64,000 nt of DNA from Niabella sp. (GCA_017744795.1 JAGIAQ010000006.1:10809-74808); one strand, 5' to 3'. Numbered from the stretch's first letter, positions 1 to 8,501 are shown. The notes: generated from the sequence alone by a model not told the origin. Made by a program: numbers and translations.

Positions 1-1
1 A

Positions 2-412
2 ATAAACAACAACATTATTAATACAAAAAATACGTTCTCCGGGCAAGAACGGCTAAAGAGCCGAAAAAAATTACAGGCGGTTTTTAAGACCGGAAAACGG
101 GTTTATTCGGGCCAGATAAAGTTGCTTTTTATTGAAGAGCGAGGTGAGCAGGGAACAGTACAATGCGGTGTGGGCGCCAATAGCCGTTATTTTAAAAAGG
201 CGGTAGACCGTAATCGCATCAAGCGCCTGTTGCGGGAGGCCTACCGGTTACAGCAACATCCATTGAAAGCTGCTGTTCAGCAAAGGCAATCAAACATTTG
301 CCTGTTTTTATTGTTTACAGGAAAAGAGCTGCCGGCCTTTGACGAAATATATAAGCAGGTTGGAAAAGGGTTACAAAAAATAATTACCACCACCAGTGAA
401 AGGATTTCTTAA
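2..412 (+). CDS. rnpA: Ribonuclease P protein component, 5' end missing
   Basis: Protein subunit of RNase P, which helps the catalytic RNA trim the 5' leader of pre-tRNAs in the cytoplasm. The reading frame is open from base 2 with no ATG inside the window, and translation gives the family's typical N-terminus ([13 protein letters not shown]) before the TTG at 122, so the true start lies just upstream of the window. The hallmark basic helix is visible as [12 protein letters not shown], preceded by FKKAVDRN. The stop overlaps the start of the next gene (yidD), the usual rnpA-yidD arrangement. Normally rpmH precedes rnpA, but that part is outside the window. Confidence 0.95.
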   Translation: MNNNIINTKNTFSGQERLKSRKKLQAVFKTGKRVYSGQIKLLFIEERGEQGTVQCGVGANSRYFKKAVDRNRIKRLLREAYRLQQHPLKAAVQQRQSNICLFLLFTGKELPAFDEIYKQVGKGLQKIITTTSERIS

Positions 413-626
413 AATATTAAGCTTGCCGTTTGTGCTGCTGATCCGTTTTTATCAGCTGGCGATCTCTCCCTGGCTGGGTCCCAAATGCCGTTACACGCCC
501 ACCTGCAGCCATTATGCGCTGGAAGCATTTAAAAAATACGGTCCGTTTAAGGGATTGTGGCTATCAATAAAAAGGATTTCCCGCTGCCATCCCTGGGGGG
601 GAAGCGGTTACGATCCGATACCCTAG
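396..626 (+). CDS. yidD: Membrane protein insertion efficiency factor YidD
   Basis: Small membrane-associated protein thought to assist YidC-dependent insertion of inner-membrane proteins. The 76-residue product has the family signature almost complete: an N-terminal hydrophobic/amphipathic segment, then [20 protein letters not shown] and a C-terminal [11 protein letters not shown]. It starts with GTG at 396 and overlaps the 3' end of rnpA by 17 bp, suggesting translational coupling. Length and three conserved cysteines match the family. Confidence 0.95.
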   Translation: MKGFLKILSLPFVLLIRFYQLAISPWLGPKCRYTPTCSHYALEAFKKYGPFKGLWLSIKRISRCHPWGGSGYDPIP

Positions 627-708
627 GCCCGTAGGGCCGGTTCAAGGTTTCATGTTTAACGTTTGAAGGAAACCTGGAACTTTGAACCTGAAACCTGAAA
701 CAAAAAAT

Positions 709-1083
709 ATGATCACGGGAGTCGGATTAGACGTAATAGAAACAGAACGCGTTGCGGAAAAAATTCAAAAGGAGCAGGGATTTCGTGAGTTGATCTTTGC
801 TCCTGAAGAAATTGATTACTGCGAGCCCAAGACGCATAAATACGAACATTATGCGGCACGCTTTGCGGCCAAGGAGGCCTTTTTTAAGGCATTGGGCACC
901 GGCTGGACCAGTGGCACGTCGTTTAATGAAATAATCGTCCTGGGGGATGAAAGCGGCAGGCCGGAGCTAAAACTCACCGGACAAACCGCGGCAACCTTGC
1001 AGCACCTTTCACTGGATAAAGTGAAAATATCCCTCAGTCATTTAAAAAACATTGCGGCTGCGGTGGTGGTTATTGAAGGTTGA
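709..1083 (+). CDS. acpS: Holo-[acyl-carrier-protein] synthase (4'-phosphopantetheinyl transferase)
   Basis: Transfers 4'-phosphopantetheine from CoA to a serine of acyl carrier protein, needed for fatty acid and polyketide-type synthesis. The 124-residue AcpS-type protein shows the magnesium-binding GVGLDVIETERV near the N-terminus and FAAKEAFFKALGTG in the middle, and ends with SLSHLKNIAAAVVV. The ATG at 709 is chosen because the protein then begins MITGVGLDV, as in the family; an upstream TTG at 682 in the same frame is unlikely. The next gene, an AMP-forming ligase, follows after 21 bp, so the two are probably cotranscribed. It may serve both primary metabolism and the pigment genes of this window. 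Confidence 0.93.
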   Translation: MITGVGLDVIETERVAEKIQKEQGFRELIFAPEEIDYCEPKTHKYEHYAARFAAKEAFFKALGTGWTSGTSFNEIIVLGDESGRPELKLTGQTAATLQHLSLDKVKISLSHLKNIAAAVVVIEG

Positions 1084-1104
1084 TAAATCCTACTTTTGAT
1101 CCAA

Positions 1105-2400
1105 ATGAACGAATTACCTTCTTTATCCTTTCAAGCTGCGCAGCAGATCAAAGCCTATCAGGAGAATAAACTGGCAAACCTGCTGGCATATCTTAATTTA
1201 AATTCGCCGTTTTATAAGCGGTTGTTTAAGGAAAACGGAATTGTTCCCGATGCGATCCGCAGTATCGAAGACCTTGCAAAGATCCCGCCCACGGAGAAAG
1301 AACATTTGCAGCAATATAACAGTGATTTTTTATGCGTGCCCCGGTACCAGGTGGTGGAATATATGGCTACCTCCGGCACGGTGGGCAGCCCGGTTACGAT
1401 TGCGCTTACCGAAAATGACCTGCAACGCCTGGCGTATAACGAATACAGCTCCTTTGTCTGCGCGGATGGCAGTGCCTCGGATGTGTACCAGCTCATGCTG
1501 ACGCTCGACCGGCAGTTTATGGCGGGGATTGCCTACTATTTAGGCATCCGGAAATTAGGAGCGGGGTTGGTGCGCGTGGGGCCCGGAGTGCCTTCGCTGC
1601 AGTGGGAGGTTATAGAGCGGTTGAAACCCACGTCAATTGTTGCGGTGCCCTCATTTATTGTAAAACTGATCCAGTATGCAAAGGAAAACGGGATTGATCC
1701 CAATAAGTCCTCCGTAAAAAAGGCGATCTGTATTGGAGAGAACCTGCGCCAGGAAGATCTGTCGCTTAACATACTGGGTACAAAAATTACAGAGGACTGG
1801 AATATCCGGCTTTTCTCTACCTATGCTTCAACGGAAATGCAAACGGCCTTTACCGAGTGCAGTGCCGGAAGAGGTGGGCACCTGAACCCCGAACTGGTTA
1901 TCCTGGAACTAATTGATGACGAGGGTCTGCCCGTGGCTCCGGGCGAGATCGGCGAAGTAACGATCACCACGCTGGGTGTGGAAGGCATGCCGCTGCTCCG
2001 TTATAAAACGGGCGATCTGTGCCGCGCGTATGATGCGCCCTGCAGCTGTGGCCGTCATACCACACGTCTGTCGCCGGTTATTGGGCGCAAAAAACAAATG
2101 ATCAAATTTAAAGGCACCACGCTTTTTGCGCCGGCCCTGTTTGAGATCATTCATAAAATAGATGCGATTAAAGAATATGTAGCTGAAGTGTACAGTAACG
2201 AAATTGGGACGGACGAAGTATTGCTATACCTTGTTCCGGTCAATACTTCTGAGGATACCTCTAACCGGATCAAATCTTATTTACAGGCGCGCCTGCGGGT
2301 AATGCCGCATATAAAATACCTTACCAAAGAAGAAATGCAGCAACTGCAGTTTCCGGATGGCGCCCGCAAGCCGGTGCGGTTTATTGATAAGAGGATATAG
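1105..2400 (+). CDS. AMP-forming ligase of the phenylacetate-CoA ligase family
   Basis: Predicted to activate an aryl or acyl carboxylate with ATP and load it on CoA or a carrier protein. The 431-residue protein has the A3 phosphate loop TSGTVGSP near residue 93, the STYASTEM segment, YKTGDLC, and the hinge-like IGRKKQMIKFKG, all in the PaaK order. A cysteine set (C-x6-C-S-C) before the hinge resembles the metal-binding cysteines seen in some PaaK relatives. Start ATG 1105 rather than the TTG at 1096. It follows acpS closely. Flexirubin gene clusters carry a ligase of this family, so activation of coumarate or a related starter is a reasonable inference given the ammonia-lyase 3 kb downstream; substrate cannot be read from sequence. 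Confidence 0.85.
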   Translation: MNELPSLSFQAAQQIKAYQENKLANLLAYLNLNSPFYKRLFKENGIVPDAIRSIEDLAKIPPTEKEHLQQYNSDFLCVPRYQVVEYMATSGTVGSPVTIALTENDLQRLAYNEYSSFVCADGSASDVYQLMLTLDRQFMAGIAYYLGIRKLGAGLVRVGPGVPSLQWEVIERLKPTSIVAVPSFIVKLIQYAKENGIDPNKSSVKKAICIGENLRQEDLSLNILGTKITEDWNIRLFSTYASTEMQTAFTECSAGRGGHLNPELVILELIDDEGLPVAPGEIGEVTITTLGVEGMPLLRYKTGDLCRAYDAPCSCGRHTTRLSPVIGRKKQMIKFKGTTLFAPALFEIIHKIDAIKEYVAEVYSNEIGTDEVLLYLVPVNTSEDTSNRIKSYLQARLRVMPHIKYLTKEEMQQLQFPDGARKPVRFIDKRI

Positions 2401-2462
2401 TAGTGCTAAAGCTGATTAGTAAGGGCCGACTAAAAAGTGTTTTTTTGTGTAGCAAAGTGGCG

Positions 2463-2479
2463 AATGACAAACCATTAAG
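2463..2479 (+). repeat. Dispersed 17-nt repeat, copy 1
   Basis: AATGACAAACCATTAAG. The exact reverse complement is found at 7630-7646. It overlaps the left arm of the hairpin that follows. Confidence 0.7.
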
Positions 2480-2524
2480 GATTAAGATGCTCATTAAGCC
2501 GTTTTCTTAATGAATCTTAATGGT
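2471..2524. terminator. Long intergenic hairpin (possible bidirectional terminator)
   Basis: Outer arms ACCATTAAG (2471-2479) and CTTAATGGT (2516-2524), with an inner CATTAAG/CTTAATG pair around a CCGTTTT loop. It lies between two convergent genes, the ligase (+) and the histidine kinase (-). There is no clean T tract, so the terminator role is uncertain. Confidence 0.5.
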
Positions 2525-2574
2525 TGAAAAAACTTTCCTTGTACTGCTTTTTGGTTCCGGGCACATAATAAGTA

Positions 2575-3834
2575 CTACATCGCAATCTCAAGTGGCGATG
2601 GCTGTTTCCGGGGCAGGGAAAAATAAAAAGTGGCGCCTTCGCCGGGTTTGCCTTCCGCCCATATTTTACCATTGTATCGCGAAATGATCCGTTCCACCAG
2701 CGAAAGCCCGATACCGTTGCCTTCAAAATCGGCCTCAGAATGCAGGCGTTGAAAAGCCCCAAAAAGCTTGTCGTAATACTGCATATCAAAACCACTGCCT
2801 TTATCTGCTACAAAATAGGTAATGTTTTCCGGCGTGCTCTCGAACCCTATGTTAATAACAGTTCTGTCTTTTTTACGGCTGTATTTTATGGCATTGCTCA
2901 AAAGATTCAGCCATACGTGTTTGATAAGTGACGCGTCTACCGGGGCATTGGGGAGGTCCGCAATGGAAAAGTCAAATATTCTGTCGGCTGGTTCCAGTTG
3001 CTTCAGCTCGTTAAAATATTCAATTGCCATATTTTTCATCGAGGTGTCGCCGGCCTTCAGTTCCTTTTGTGAGGTGGTGAAAAACACCAGCAGGTCGTCA
3101 ATCAGCTGCGTCATATTGGTTACGCTTTTTGTGATCAGCCCGGTTAGCTCATTGCCGGTTTCGTCAAACAGGTCTTTGTAATCCTCCTGTAACAATTGGG
3201 TAAGCCCCTGGATACCGGCTAAGGGCGATCTTAAGTCATGCGAAACAGAATAGGCAAAGGTTTCCAATTGTTTATTGGCCACTTCCAGCTCAGCGGTACG
3301 CAGTTTAACACGTTCTTCCAGTTCCTCGTAGATCTGCACATTCTCCAGCGTAACTGCGGTAATATCGGCCAGGGATTGCAGGATCTGGGCTTCATCTTCT
3401 GTGGCTTCGTGTTCATGCGCCCAATAATTACCGATGGCGCCGATGGGCGCCATGGTGCGGATAGGCACCATCACCAGGCTTTTTACAAAAGTGGGGCGGT
3501 AGGCTTCGGTTGGAATGCGGTCGTCTACATAAATATCGGGGATAATAACGTGTTGTTTATTAAGCATTGCCCAGCCGCTGATACAGCGCTCTATCGGGAA
3601 CCGGCTGCCCTTCCACAAAGGGCTGATGGCGTCTTCATCCACATAAAAACATTTGTCCTTATCGCGCAAAACAAAAGTAGCTCCGTCGGCCCCGGTAAGT
3701 TGCCGGGCGGCTGTACGAACGATCCGGGTAACTGATTCCAGGTTCCGGGCGAGGGACAGCTCCTGTACGGTATCTACAAGTTTTTGCAATCTTTTATCGG
3801 GTACGATCGCTGCAGCCTTTAGAGACGCTTCCAT
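2575..3834 (-). CDS. GAF-domain sensor histidine kinase
   Basis: Cytoplasmic (no membrane segment from the chosen start) two-component kinase of 419 residues. Order: GAF domain (about residues 20-175), short linker helix, HisKA dimerisation domain with the H-box VSHDLRSPLAG (about 205), and HATPase with N-box WLNLLSNAIKYS, G1 DKGSGFD and G2 GIGLSLV. The start MEASLKAAA at 3834 is preferred over upstream ATGs because the extra 21 residues would overlay the promoter-like region; a TATATTCG element lies just upstream on this strand. No response regulator is adjacent, so the partner is unknown. The architecture resembles bacteriophytochrome-like kinases but no PAS/PHY domain is seen. Confidence 0.9.
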   Translation of the reverse strand: MEASLKAAAIVPDKRLQKLVDTVQELSLARNLESVTRIVRTAARQLTGADGATFVLRDKDKCFYVDEDAISPLWKGSRFPIERCISGWAMLNKQHVIIPDIYVDDRIPTEAYRPTFVKSLVMVPIRTMAPIGAIGNYWAHEHEATEDEAQILQSLADITAVTLENVQIYEELEERVKLRTAELEVANKQLETFAYSVSHDLRSPLAGIQGLTQLLQEDYKDLFDETGNELTGLITKSVTNMTQLIDDLLVFFTTSQKELKAGDTSMKNMAIEYFNELKQLEPADRIFDFSIADLPNAPVDASLIKHVWLNLLSNAIKYSRKKDRTVINIGFESTPENITYFVADKGSGFDMQYYDKLFGAFQRLHSEADFEGNGIGLSLVERIISRYNGKIWAEGKPGEGATFYFSLPRKQPSPLEIAM

Positions 3835-3967
3835 TGAATAGATTTTACAAGCGAATATAAAAAAATAGCATAAGATCCGGGGGAGCAAGGCCATCAAATT
3901 AATAAAACAATTCCTGATATTTTAACCGGTATTAATATGAGTTGTTTTTTTGCTTAAATTGGTCTTT

Positions 3968-5074
3968 ATGAGAACTATTGTTTTGTTTGTTTGCTGTTTA
4001 TTGTTTTTACGATCCGGCGCCCAAACCAGCCCCGACAGCCTGTTGCCGGTTCGCGGCTTTTGCATTGAAGCCCCGCGGCCATCGGGCGTAGATTCGTTTA
4101 TAACGTTTATTAATAATGAGCTGGCACCGAGAAAAGTAAATACATTGGTGCTGCGTGTTGATTTTAACTACCAGTTCATGAGCCACCCGGAGCTGCGGGA
4201 TTCTATAGCGTTATCGCAGCAGGATGTAAAAAAAATGGTGGCCGCCTGCAGGAATAACCATATCAGGATCATTCCGCAGATCAACCTCCTGGGGCATCAG
4301 TCCTGGGCCAATAAGACCTATAACCTGCTGAAACGGTACCCTGAATTTGATGAAACTCCCTGGGTAAAAATGCCCGAAAAATATGCCTGGCCCAATGCGG
4401 ACGGTTTGTACTGCAAAAGTTATTGCTCCCGGCATCCGGACGTGCACAAAATAGTATTTGCGCTGGTAGATGAAATATGCGATGCATTTGAAGCCGATGC
4501 GTTTCATGCAGGCATGGATGAAGTGTTTTATATCGGCGAGGCCGGATGCAGGCGCTGCCGCAAAAAAGATAAGGCCGTTTTATTTGCCGATGAGGTGCGG
4601 CGGATCAGGGATCATCTGGCACAGTCCAAAAGAACGCTTTGGATCTGGGGCGACCGGATGCTGGATGCCGCTACCACCGGTTTGGGTATTTGGGAGGCCA
4701 GCCAGAACCATACGCAAGCCGCTATTGACCTGGTGCCTAAGGATATTGTGATTTGCGACTGGCATTATGACCGTGCGGATAAGACGCCTGTGTATTTTGC
4801 CATGAAAGGGCTTAAGGTCATTACCTGCCCCTGGCGCAACCCGGGTGTTGCCGTGCAACAACTGAATGATATGGTCAATTTCAGAAATACGGCTACTCCG
4901 CAACTAAAACCTCTTTTTTACGGCATGATGCAAACGATCTGGTCGCATAACGCCGACTTTTTGAAGGAATTCTACAGTAAGCGCCCCGATGCCTCCGGCC
5001 AGAATAAGACTCAATGGGCCTGTTTTACCGAATTGTATGAGGGCATTCAAAACCTGCAGGCGGGGGTAAAATGA
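3968..5074 (+). CDS. Exported glycoside hydrolase family 20-like protein (beta-N-acetylhexosaminidase-like)
   Basis: Predicted to hydrolyse terminal N-acetylhexosamine residues outside the cytoplasm. The 368-residue protein starts with a signal peptide (MRTIVLFVCCLLFLRSGAQ). The TIM-barrel region contains HAGMDEVFYIGE, whose D184-E185 pair corresponds to the catalytic Asp-Glu of GH20, which uses the substrate acetamido group. An upstream in-frame TTG at 3950 is rejected because it would put extra residues before the signal peptide. Shorter than typical multi-domain GH20 enzymes: the N-terminal accessory domain appears to be missing. Stands alone between a kinase and the ammonia-lyase. Confidence 0.78.
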   Translation: MRTIVLFVCCLLFLRSGAQTSPDSLLPVRGFCIEAPRPSGVDSFITFINNELAPRKVNTLVLRVDFNYQFMSHPELRDSIALSQQDVKKMVAACRNNHIRIIPQINLLGHQSWANKTYNLLKRYPEFDETPWVKMPEKYAWPNADGLYCKSYCSRHPDVHKIVFALVDEICDAFEADAFHAGMDEVFYIGEAGCRRCRKKDKAVLFADEVRRIRDHLAQSKRTLWIWGDRMLDAATTGLGIWEASQNHTQAAIDLVPKDIVICDWHYDRADKTPVYFAMKGLKVITCPWRNPGVAVQQLNDMVNFRNTATPQLKPLFYGMMQTIWSHNADFLKEFYSKRPDASGQNKTQWACFTELYEGIQNLQAGVK

Positions 5075-5211
5075 TTTTTAAAACAGGGTTTATTAAAGTT
5101 GCGATGAAAGAATGAGCCGTAAACGGCTGTAAGTCAGTCGGAACAATTATTTTGATACCCGCGATATATTTCGTTTTTTTGCCGCTTGTTTAACCAATTT
5201 TTAAATAGAAA

Positions 5212-6747
5212 ATGATCAAAGTAGGAGGAGAACGGCTTTCACTGCAGGATTTTAATGCTGTTATTATCGAAGGCCAGCCTATTACATTGGATGCAGATGC
5301 TTTACAACGCGTAAACACCAGTTTTGAGTTTTTAAAACAATTTTCCAGCAATAAACTGATTTACGGTATTAACACCGGCTTTGGGCCCATGGCGCAATAT
5401 AAGATCAGCGAGGAAAATATTTTGGAACTGCAATATAATCTGATCCGCAGTCATAGCAGCGGCGGGGGAAACATCCTGAAGCCCCTGCTGGGCAAGGCGG
5501 TGCTGCTGGCACGGTTAAATAATTTAATGCAGGGCTATTCCGGCATTGATCCCAAACTACCACAGCTGATCGCGGGTATGATCAATAATGACCTGATCCC
5601 CTGTGTTTTTGAGCACGGCGGCGTGGGCGCCAGCGGCGATCTGGTTCAATTGGCTCATTTGGCGCTGGGTATTATTGGCGAAGGAGAAGTGTGGTTTGAA
5701 GGCGCCATACAACCGGCAGCAGCGGCCTTTCAGAAAGCCGGGCTGGAGCCGTTAAAAGTACAGGTGCGCGAAGGCCTGGCCCTGATCAACGGTACCTCAG
5801 CCATGACCGGTGTAGGCCTGTTGAATTTACTGGGGGCGCAGCAGTTGCTGAATTGGGCAGTATTGCTTTCGGCGATGACCAATGAGCTCATGGAAGTATA
5901 TGATGATCATTACTCACATGAGCTGAATAGTGTAAAGCACCATACCGGGCAACAGCATATTGCGCGGATGATGCGCAGCCTCCTCAGCGACAGTAAACTG
6001 ATCCGCAGCCGCTCCGAACATTTATATAATCCTGATAATATCCAGCACGATGTATTTGAAGATAAAGTGCAGGAATATTATTCACTGCGCTGCATTACGC
6101 AGGTGCTGGGCCCCGTGTATGATACCCTGGCACATGCAGAAGAAACCGTAGTAAACGAGTTGAACTCTGTTAACGATAACCCGGTAGTAGATGTGGCGAA
6201 TCATAATATTTTTCATGGCGGTAATTTCCATGGCGATTATGTTTCCTTTGAGATGGATAAAATAAAGATCGCCATTACCAAATTGACGATGCTGAGCGAA
6301 CGGCAGTTGAATTATTTATTAAACGCACGGCTGAACCAAAAATTCCCGCCGTTTGTGAACCTTGGGGTGCTGGGACTTAATTTTGGTATGCAGGGCATAC
6401 AATTTACAGCTACTTCCACAACCGCAGAAAATCAAACCCTTTCGTTCCCTATGTATGTGCACAGTATTCCTAACAATAATGATAACCAGGATATTGTAAG
6501 TATGGGCTACAACAGTGCAGAACTGGCCAAAAAGGTGATCGACAACGCCTATGAAGTGCTGGCGATACAGGCCATGACCGTTTTGCAGGCCATTGATTTC
6601 CTTGATAAAAAGGAGCTGATGGCGGTTAAGACCAAGACGGTTTACGAAACCCTGCGCGCCATTTTCCCCGAATATATAGAAGATCGTCCGCTGTATAAGG
6701 ATCTTGCGAACGTACGTGATTTTATGAAAGCGCAGCAGCCATTTTAA
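5212..6747 (+). CDS. Aromatic amino acid ammonia-lyase, probably tyrosine ammonia-lyase
   Basis: Removes ammonia from an aromatic amino acid, most likely tyrosine to p-coumarate, the starter for aryl polyenes. The MIO cofactor triad is A140-S141-G142 in GGVGASGDL; the catalytic Tyr is Y51. The selectivity position reads S80-H81, the pair classically linked to histidine ammonia-lyase, yet this stretch (LQYNLIRSHSSG) and the segment MYVHSIPNNNDNQDIVSMG match, from memory, the well-studied Flavobacterium johnsoniae tyrosine ammonia-lyase. No hut genes (hutU, hutI, hutG) are nearby, arguing against histidine degradation. A FabG-like gene follows after 65 bp. Length 511 residues is normal for the family. 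Confidence 0.88.
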   Translation: MIKVGGERLSLQDFNAVIIEGQPITLDADALQRVNTSFEFLKQFSSNKLIYGINTGFGPMAQYKISEENILELQYNLIRSHSSGGGNILKPLLGKAVLLARLNNLMQGYSGIDPKLPQLIAGMINNDLIPCVFEHGGVGASGDLVQLAHLALGIIGEGEVWFEGAIQPAAAAFQKAGLEPLKVQVREGLALINGTSAMTGVGLLNLLGAQQLLNWAVLLSAMTNELMEVYDDHYSHELNSVKHHTGQQHIARMMRSLLSDSKLIRSRSEHLYNPDNIQHDVFEDKVQEYYSLRCITQVLGPVYDTLAHAEETVVNELNSVNDNPVVDVANHNIFHGGNFHGDYVSFEMDKIKIAITKLTMLSERQLNYLLNARLNQKFPPFVNLGVLGLNFGMQGIQFTATSTTAENQTLSFPMYVHSIPNNNDNQDIVSMGYNSAELAKKVIDNAYEVLAIQAMTVLQAIDFLDKKELMAVKTKTVYETLRAIFPEYIEDRPLYKDLANVRDFMKAQQPF

Positions 6748-6754
6748 ATTATTT

Positions 6755-6804
6755 GTTTATGGTTTTTCGTTTATCGTTCAAACCATAAACCAGGAACGAT
6801 AAAC
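6755..6804. repeat. Interlocked inverted repeats between the ammonia-lyase and fabG-like genes
   Basis: Four 11-nt blocks: a GTTTATGGTTT (6755-6765), b GTTTATCGTTC (6769-6779), a' (6780-6790) and b' (6794-6804). a pairs with a' and b with b', in the order a-b-a'-b'. Confidence 0.7.
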
Positions 6805-6812
6805 TGAAAATT

Positions 6813-7541
6813 ATGAACTGGGCATTAGTTACTGGTGGGTCCCGCGGCATTGGCAGAGCTGTTTGCATACAGCTGGCCCGGCAGGGATTCAATATTCTCA
6901 TCAATTATAAAGGCAATAAAGAAAAGGCAGAAGAAACATTGGCTGAAGTAAAAAATGCGGGCGCCGATGGCGAACTGCTGGCTTTTGATGTTGCCGATCG
7001 CGACGCGGTTCAAAAAATACTGGGCGGGTGGATGGAAGCGAATACGGATAAGACGATTGAGGTACTGGTGAACAACGCAGGCATTAAAGATGATGTATTG
7101 CTTATGTGGATGAAAGACGAGCAATGGGACGGGGTGCTGGATACCAGCCTGGGTGGCTTTTTTAACGTAACCCGTTTGGTAGTGAACAGCATGCTGCGCC
7201 AGCGCTACGGTCGTATTGTTAACGTGGTATCCCTTTCGGGGTTAAAAGGCCTGGCAGGCCAAACCAATTATTCTGCTGCTAAGGGCGGCGTTATTGCCGC
7301 CACCAAGGCATTGGCGCAGGAAGTAGGCAAAAGAAATATAACGGTAAACGCCGTGGCGCCCGGATTTATAAAAACGGATATGACCGGGGATATCGATGAA
7401 AGCCAGATGAAACAACTGATTCCTGCCAATCGTTTTGGAACACCGGAAGAAGTGGCCCATGCAGTTGGATTTTTTGCCACCAAAGAAGCGGCCTATATTA
7501 CGGGGCAGGTACTGTCTATTAACGGGGGCTTGTACACATAA
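6813..7541 (+). CDS. 3-oxoacyl-[ACP] reductase (FabG-like SDR), flexirubin-type
   Basis: NADPH-dependent reduction of a beta-ketoacyl carrier-protein intermediate, predicted from the classical short-chain dehydrogenase fold. Visible: TGGSRGIG cofactor loop at residues 7-14, NNAG at 87-90, Ser140/Ser142, Tyr153 and Lys157 (YSAAK), and a GG-rich C-terminus. The Asn of the usual N-S-Y-K tetrad (E. coli FabG TNL) is replaced by Ser112 (DTSLGG). The gene directly follows the ammonia-lyase in the same direction, suggesting a joint role in aryl-polyene chain building. It is 242 residues, normal length. A housekeeping FabG role is possible but less likely given the neighbour. Confidence 0.85.
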   Translation: MNWALVTGGSRGIGRAVCIQLARQGFNILINYKGNKEKAEETLAEVKNAGADGELLAFDVADRDAVQKILGGWMEANTDKTIEVLVNNAGIKDDVLLMWMKDEQWDGVLDTSLGGFFNVTRLVVNSMLRQRYGRIVNVVSLSGLKGLAGQTNYSAAKGGVIAATKALAQEVGKRNITVNAVAPGFIKTDMTGDIDESQMKQLIPANRFGTPEEVAHAVGFFATKEAAYITGQVLSINGGLYT

Positions 7542-7552
7542 CCGCTGCCAAT

Positions 7553-7599
7553 ATCGCCGGAGGCGATAAAATAATGATGCGAGGCTGCAAGCCTCGCAT
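7553..7599. repeat. Paired-hairpin repeat, copy 1
   Basis: Hairpin 1: ATCGCC (7553-7558) / GGCGAT (7562-7567). Hairpin 2: ATGCGAGGC (7577-7585) / GCCTCGCAT (7591-7599), loop TGCAA. It lies 12 bp after the fabG-like stop. A second copy with the same spacing lies at 63250-63296. Confidence 0.8.
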
Positions 7600-7629
7600 A
7601 GCTGGATTATTAGGAAACCGCCTAATGGG

Positions 7630-7646
7630 CTTAATGGTTTGTCATT
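7630..7646 (-). repeat. Dispersed 17-nt repeat, copy 2
   Basis: CTTAATGGTTTGTCATT, the exact reverse complement of 2463-2479. Confidence 0.7.
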
Positions 7647-7738
7647 TACCGCCTCACCGCCTTACCGGCAGGGAAATACTTCTTAACGATTTGTTTTTAT
7701 CTCAATTCGTTTGTATTTTTAAAACAAAACGAACTGCT

Positions 7739-8236
7739 ATGTATCCGGAACAAACTGCTGCCCCTGAGTTTTCTTTATTTGAAGATCATTTTGAATATAC
7801 GCGTGCCAGTACCGGCAAACGGCTGGCAAATTATATAATAGACCTGATCGTCTTTTATGTTTTTATGTTTCTTTTAGGCGTGGTATTGGCTTTGCTGCTC
7901 ACCCCTGAGGTAATTTATTCGATGGATGAAAATGGTTGGACCCTATTAGACAGATTGCTGATACTTATTTTATATGCACTGTATATGGGAACGATGGAGG
8001 CTATTTTCAGAGGCCGATCCGTAGGCAAATTTATTACCAGAACCAAGGCGGTGAATTTAGATGGTACGCCTATATCCGCCGGAACGGCCTTCTTGCGCGG
8101 GTTGAGCAGAGCAGTGCCCTTTTGCTTGTTTAGTGCCTTTGGAACGCCCTGCGATCCCTGGCAGGACCGGTGGACAAAGACCATGGTCATTGATCAAAAT
8201 ACCGGCGCCGTAATAGTTAATGAAGAGGTTCTTTAG
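7739..8236 (+). CDS. RDD family membrane protein
   Basis: Small integral membrane protein of unknown precise function. The 165-residue product has the RDD signature: GKRLANYIIDLIV at the first membrane helix (Arg and Asp of the family name), a second hydrophobic segment around LLILILYALYMGTMEAIF, followed by GRSVGKFITRTKAVNLDG, typical of RDD proteins. ATG 7739 is chosen; an upstream start at 7574 would translate through the paired-hairpin repeat. Stop lies 3' to 3' with the next minus-strand gene, overlapping it by 20 bp. Confidence 0.85.
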   Translation: MYPEQTAAPEFSLFEDHFEYTRASTGKRLANYIIDLIVFYVFMFLLGVVLALLLTPEVIYSMDENGWTLLDRLLILILYALYMGTMEAIFRGRSVGKFITRTKAVNLDGTPISAGTAFLRGLSRAVPFCLFSAFGTPCDPWQDRWTKTMVIDQNTGAVIVNEEVL

Positions 8237-8492
8237 CTGGCATCACTTTTTTTAATAACGGTACCGCCATCATGCCCGGCGCGTCCCGGTAATCGATCTT
8301 TTGCACCTGGTTGGGGTGACTGAAATAATAACGCTTTCCGGTGATACCGCCGGTAACCACTAACGAGGTTTTTCCCATATACTCAAATGCTACAGGCTCC
8401 CACATGTTTTTGGGAATGGCATTCACACGCAAAGTGCCTGGCTGGCTTATCTCCTGGTGAAATTGTTGTCGTTTTTGTCCGCAATTGCACAT
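8217..8492 (-). CDS. Small conserved protein with N-terminal MCNCG motif, unknown function
   Basis: 91 residues starting MCNCGQKRQQ, then a compact domain with FEYMGKTSLVVTGGITGKRYYF and a charged YRDAPGM segment. I recall phage-like and uncharacterised bacterial proteins with the same layout (two N-terminal cysteines, a TGxxTGxxY/F stretch, then DPRDA-like residues), but no function is known to me. It is the last gene of a minus-strand set with a DUF1360-like membrane protein and a large cysteine-rich protein. Its 3' end overlaps the convergent RDD gene. Confidence 0.65.
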   Translation of the reverse strand: MCNCGQKRQQFHQEISQPGTLRVNAIPKNMWEPVAFEYMGKTSLVVTGGITGKRYYFSHPNQVQKIDYRDAPGMMAVPLLKKVMPAKEPLH

Positions 8493-8501
8493 AAAACAAA
8501 T

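Noticed and set aside
5212-6747. Histidine ammonia-lyase (hutH)
   Set aside because: No other hut genes; sequence pattern and neighbours fit tyrosine ammonia-lyase.
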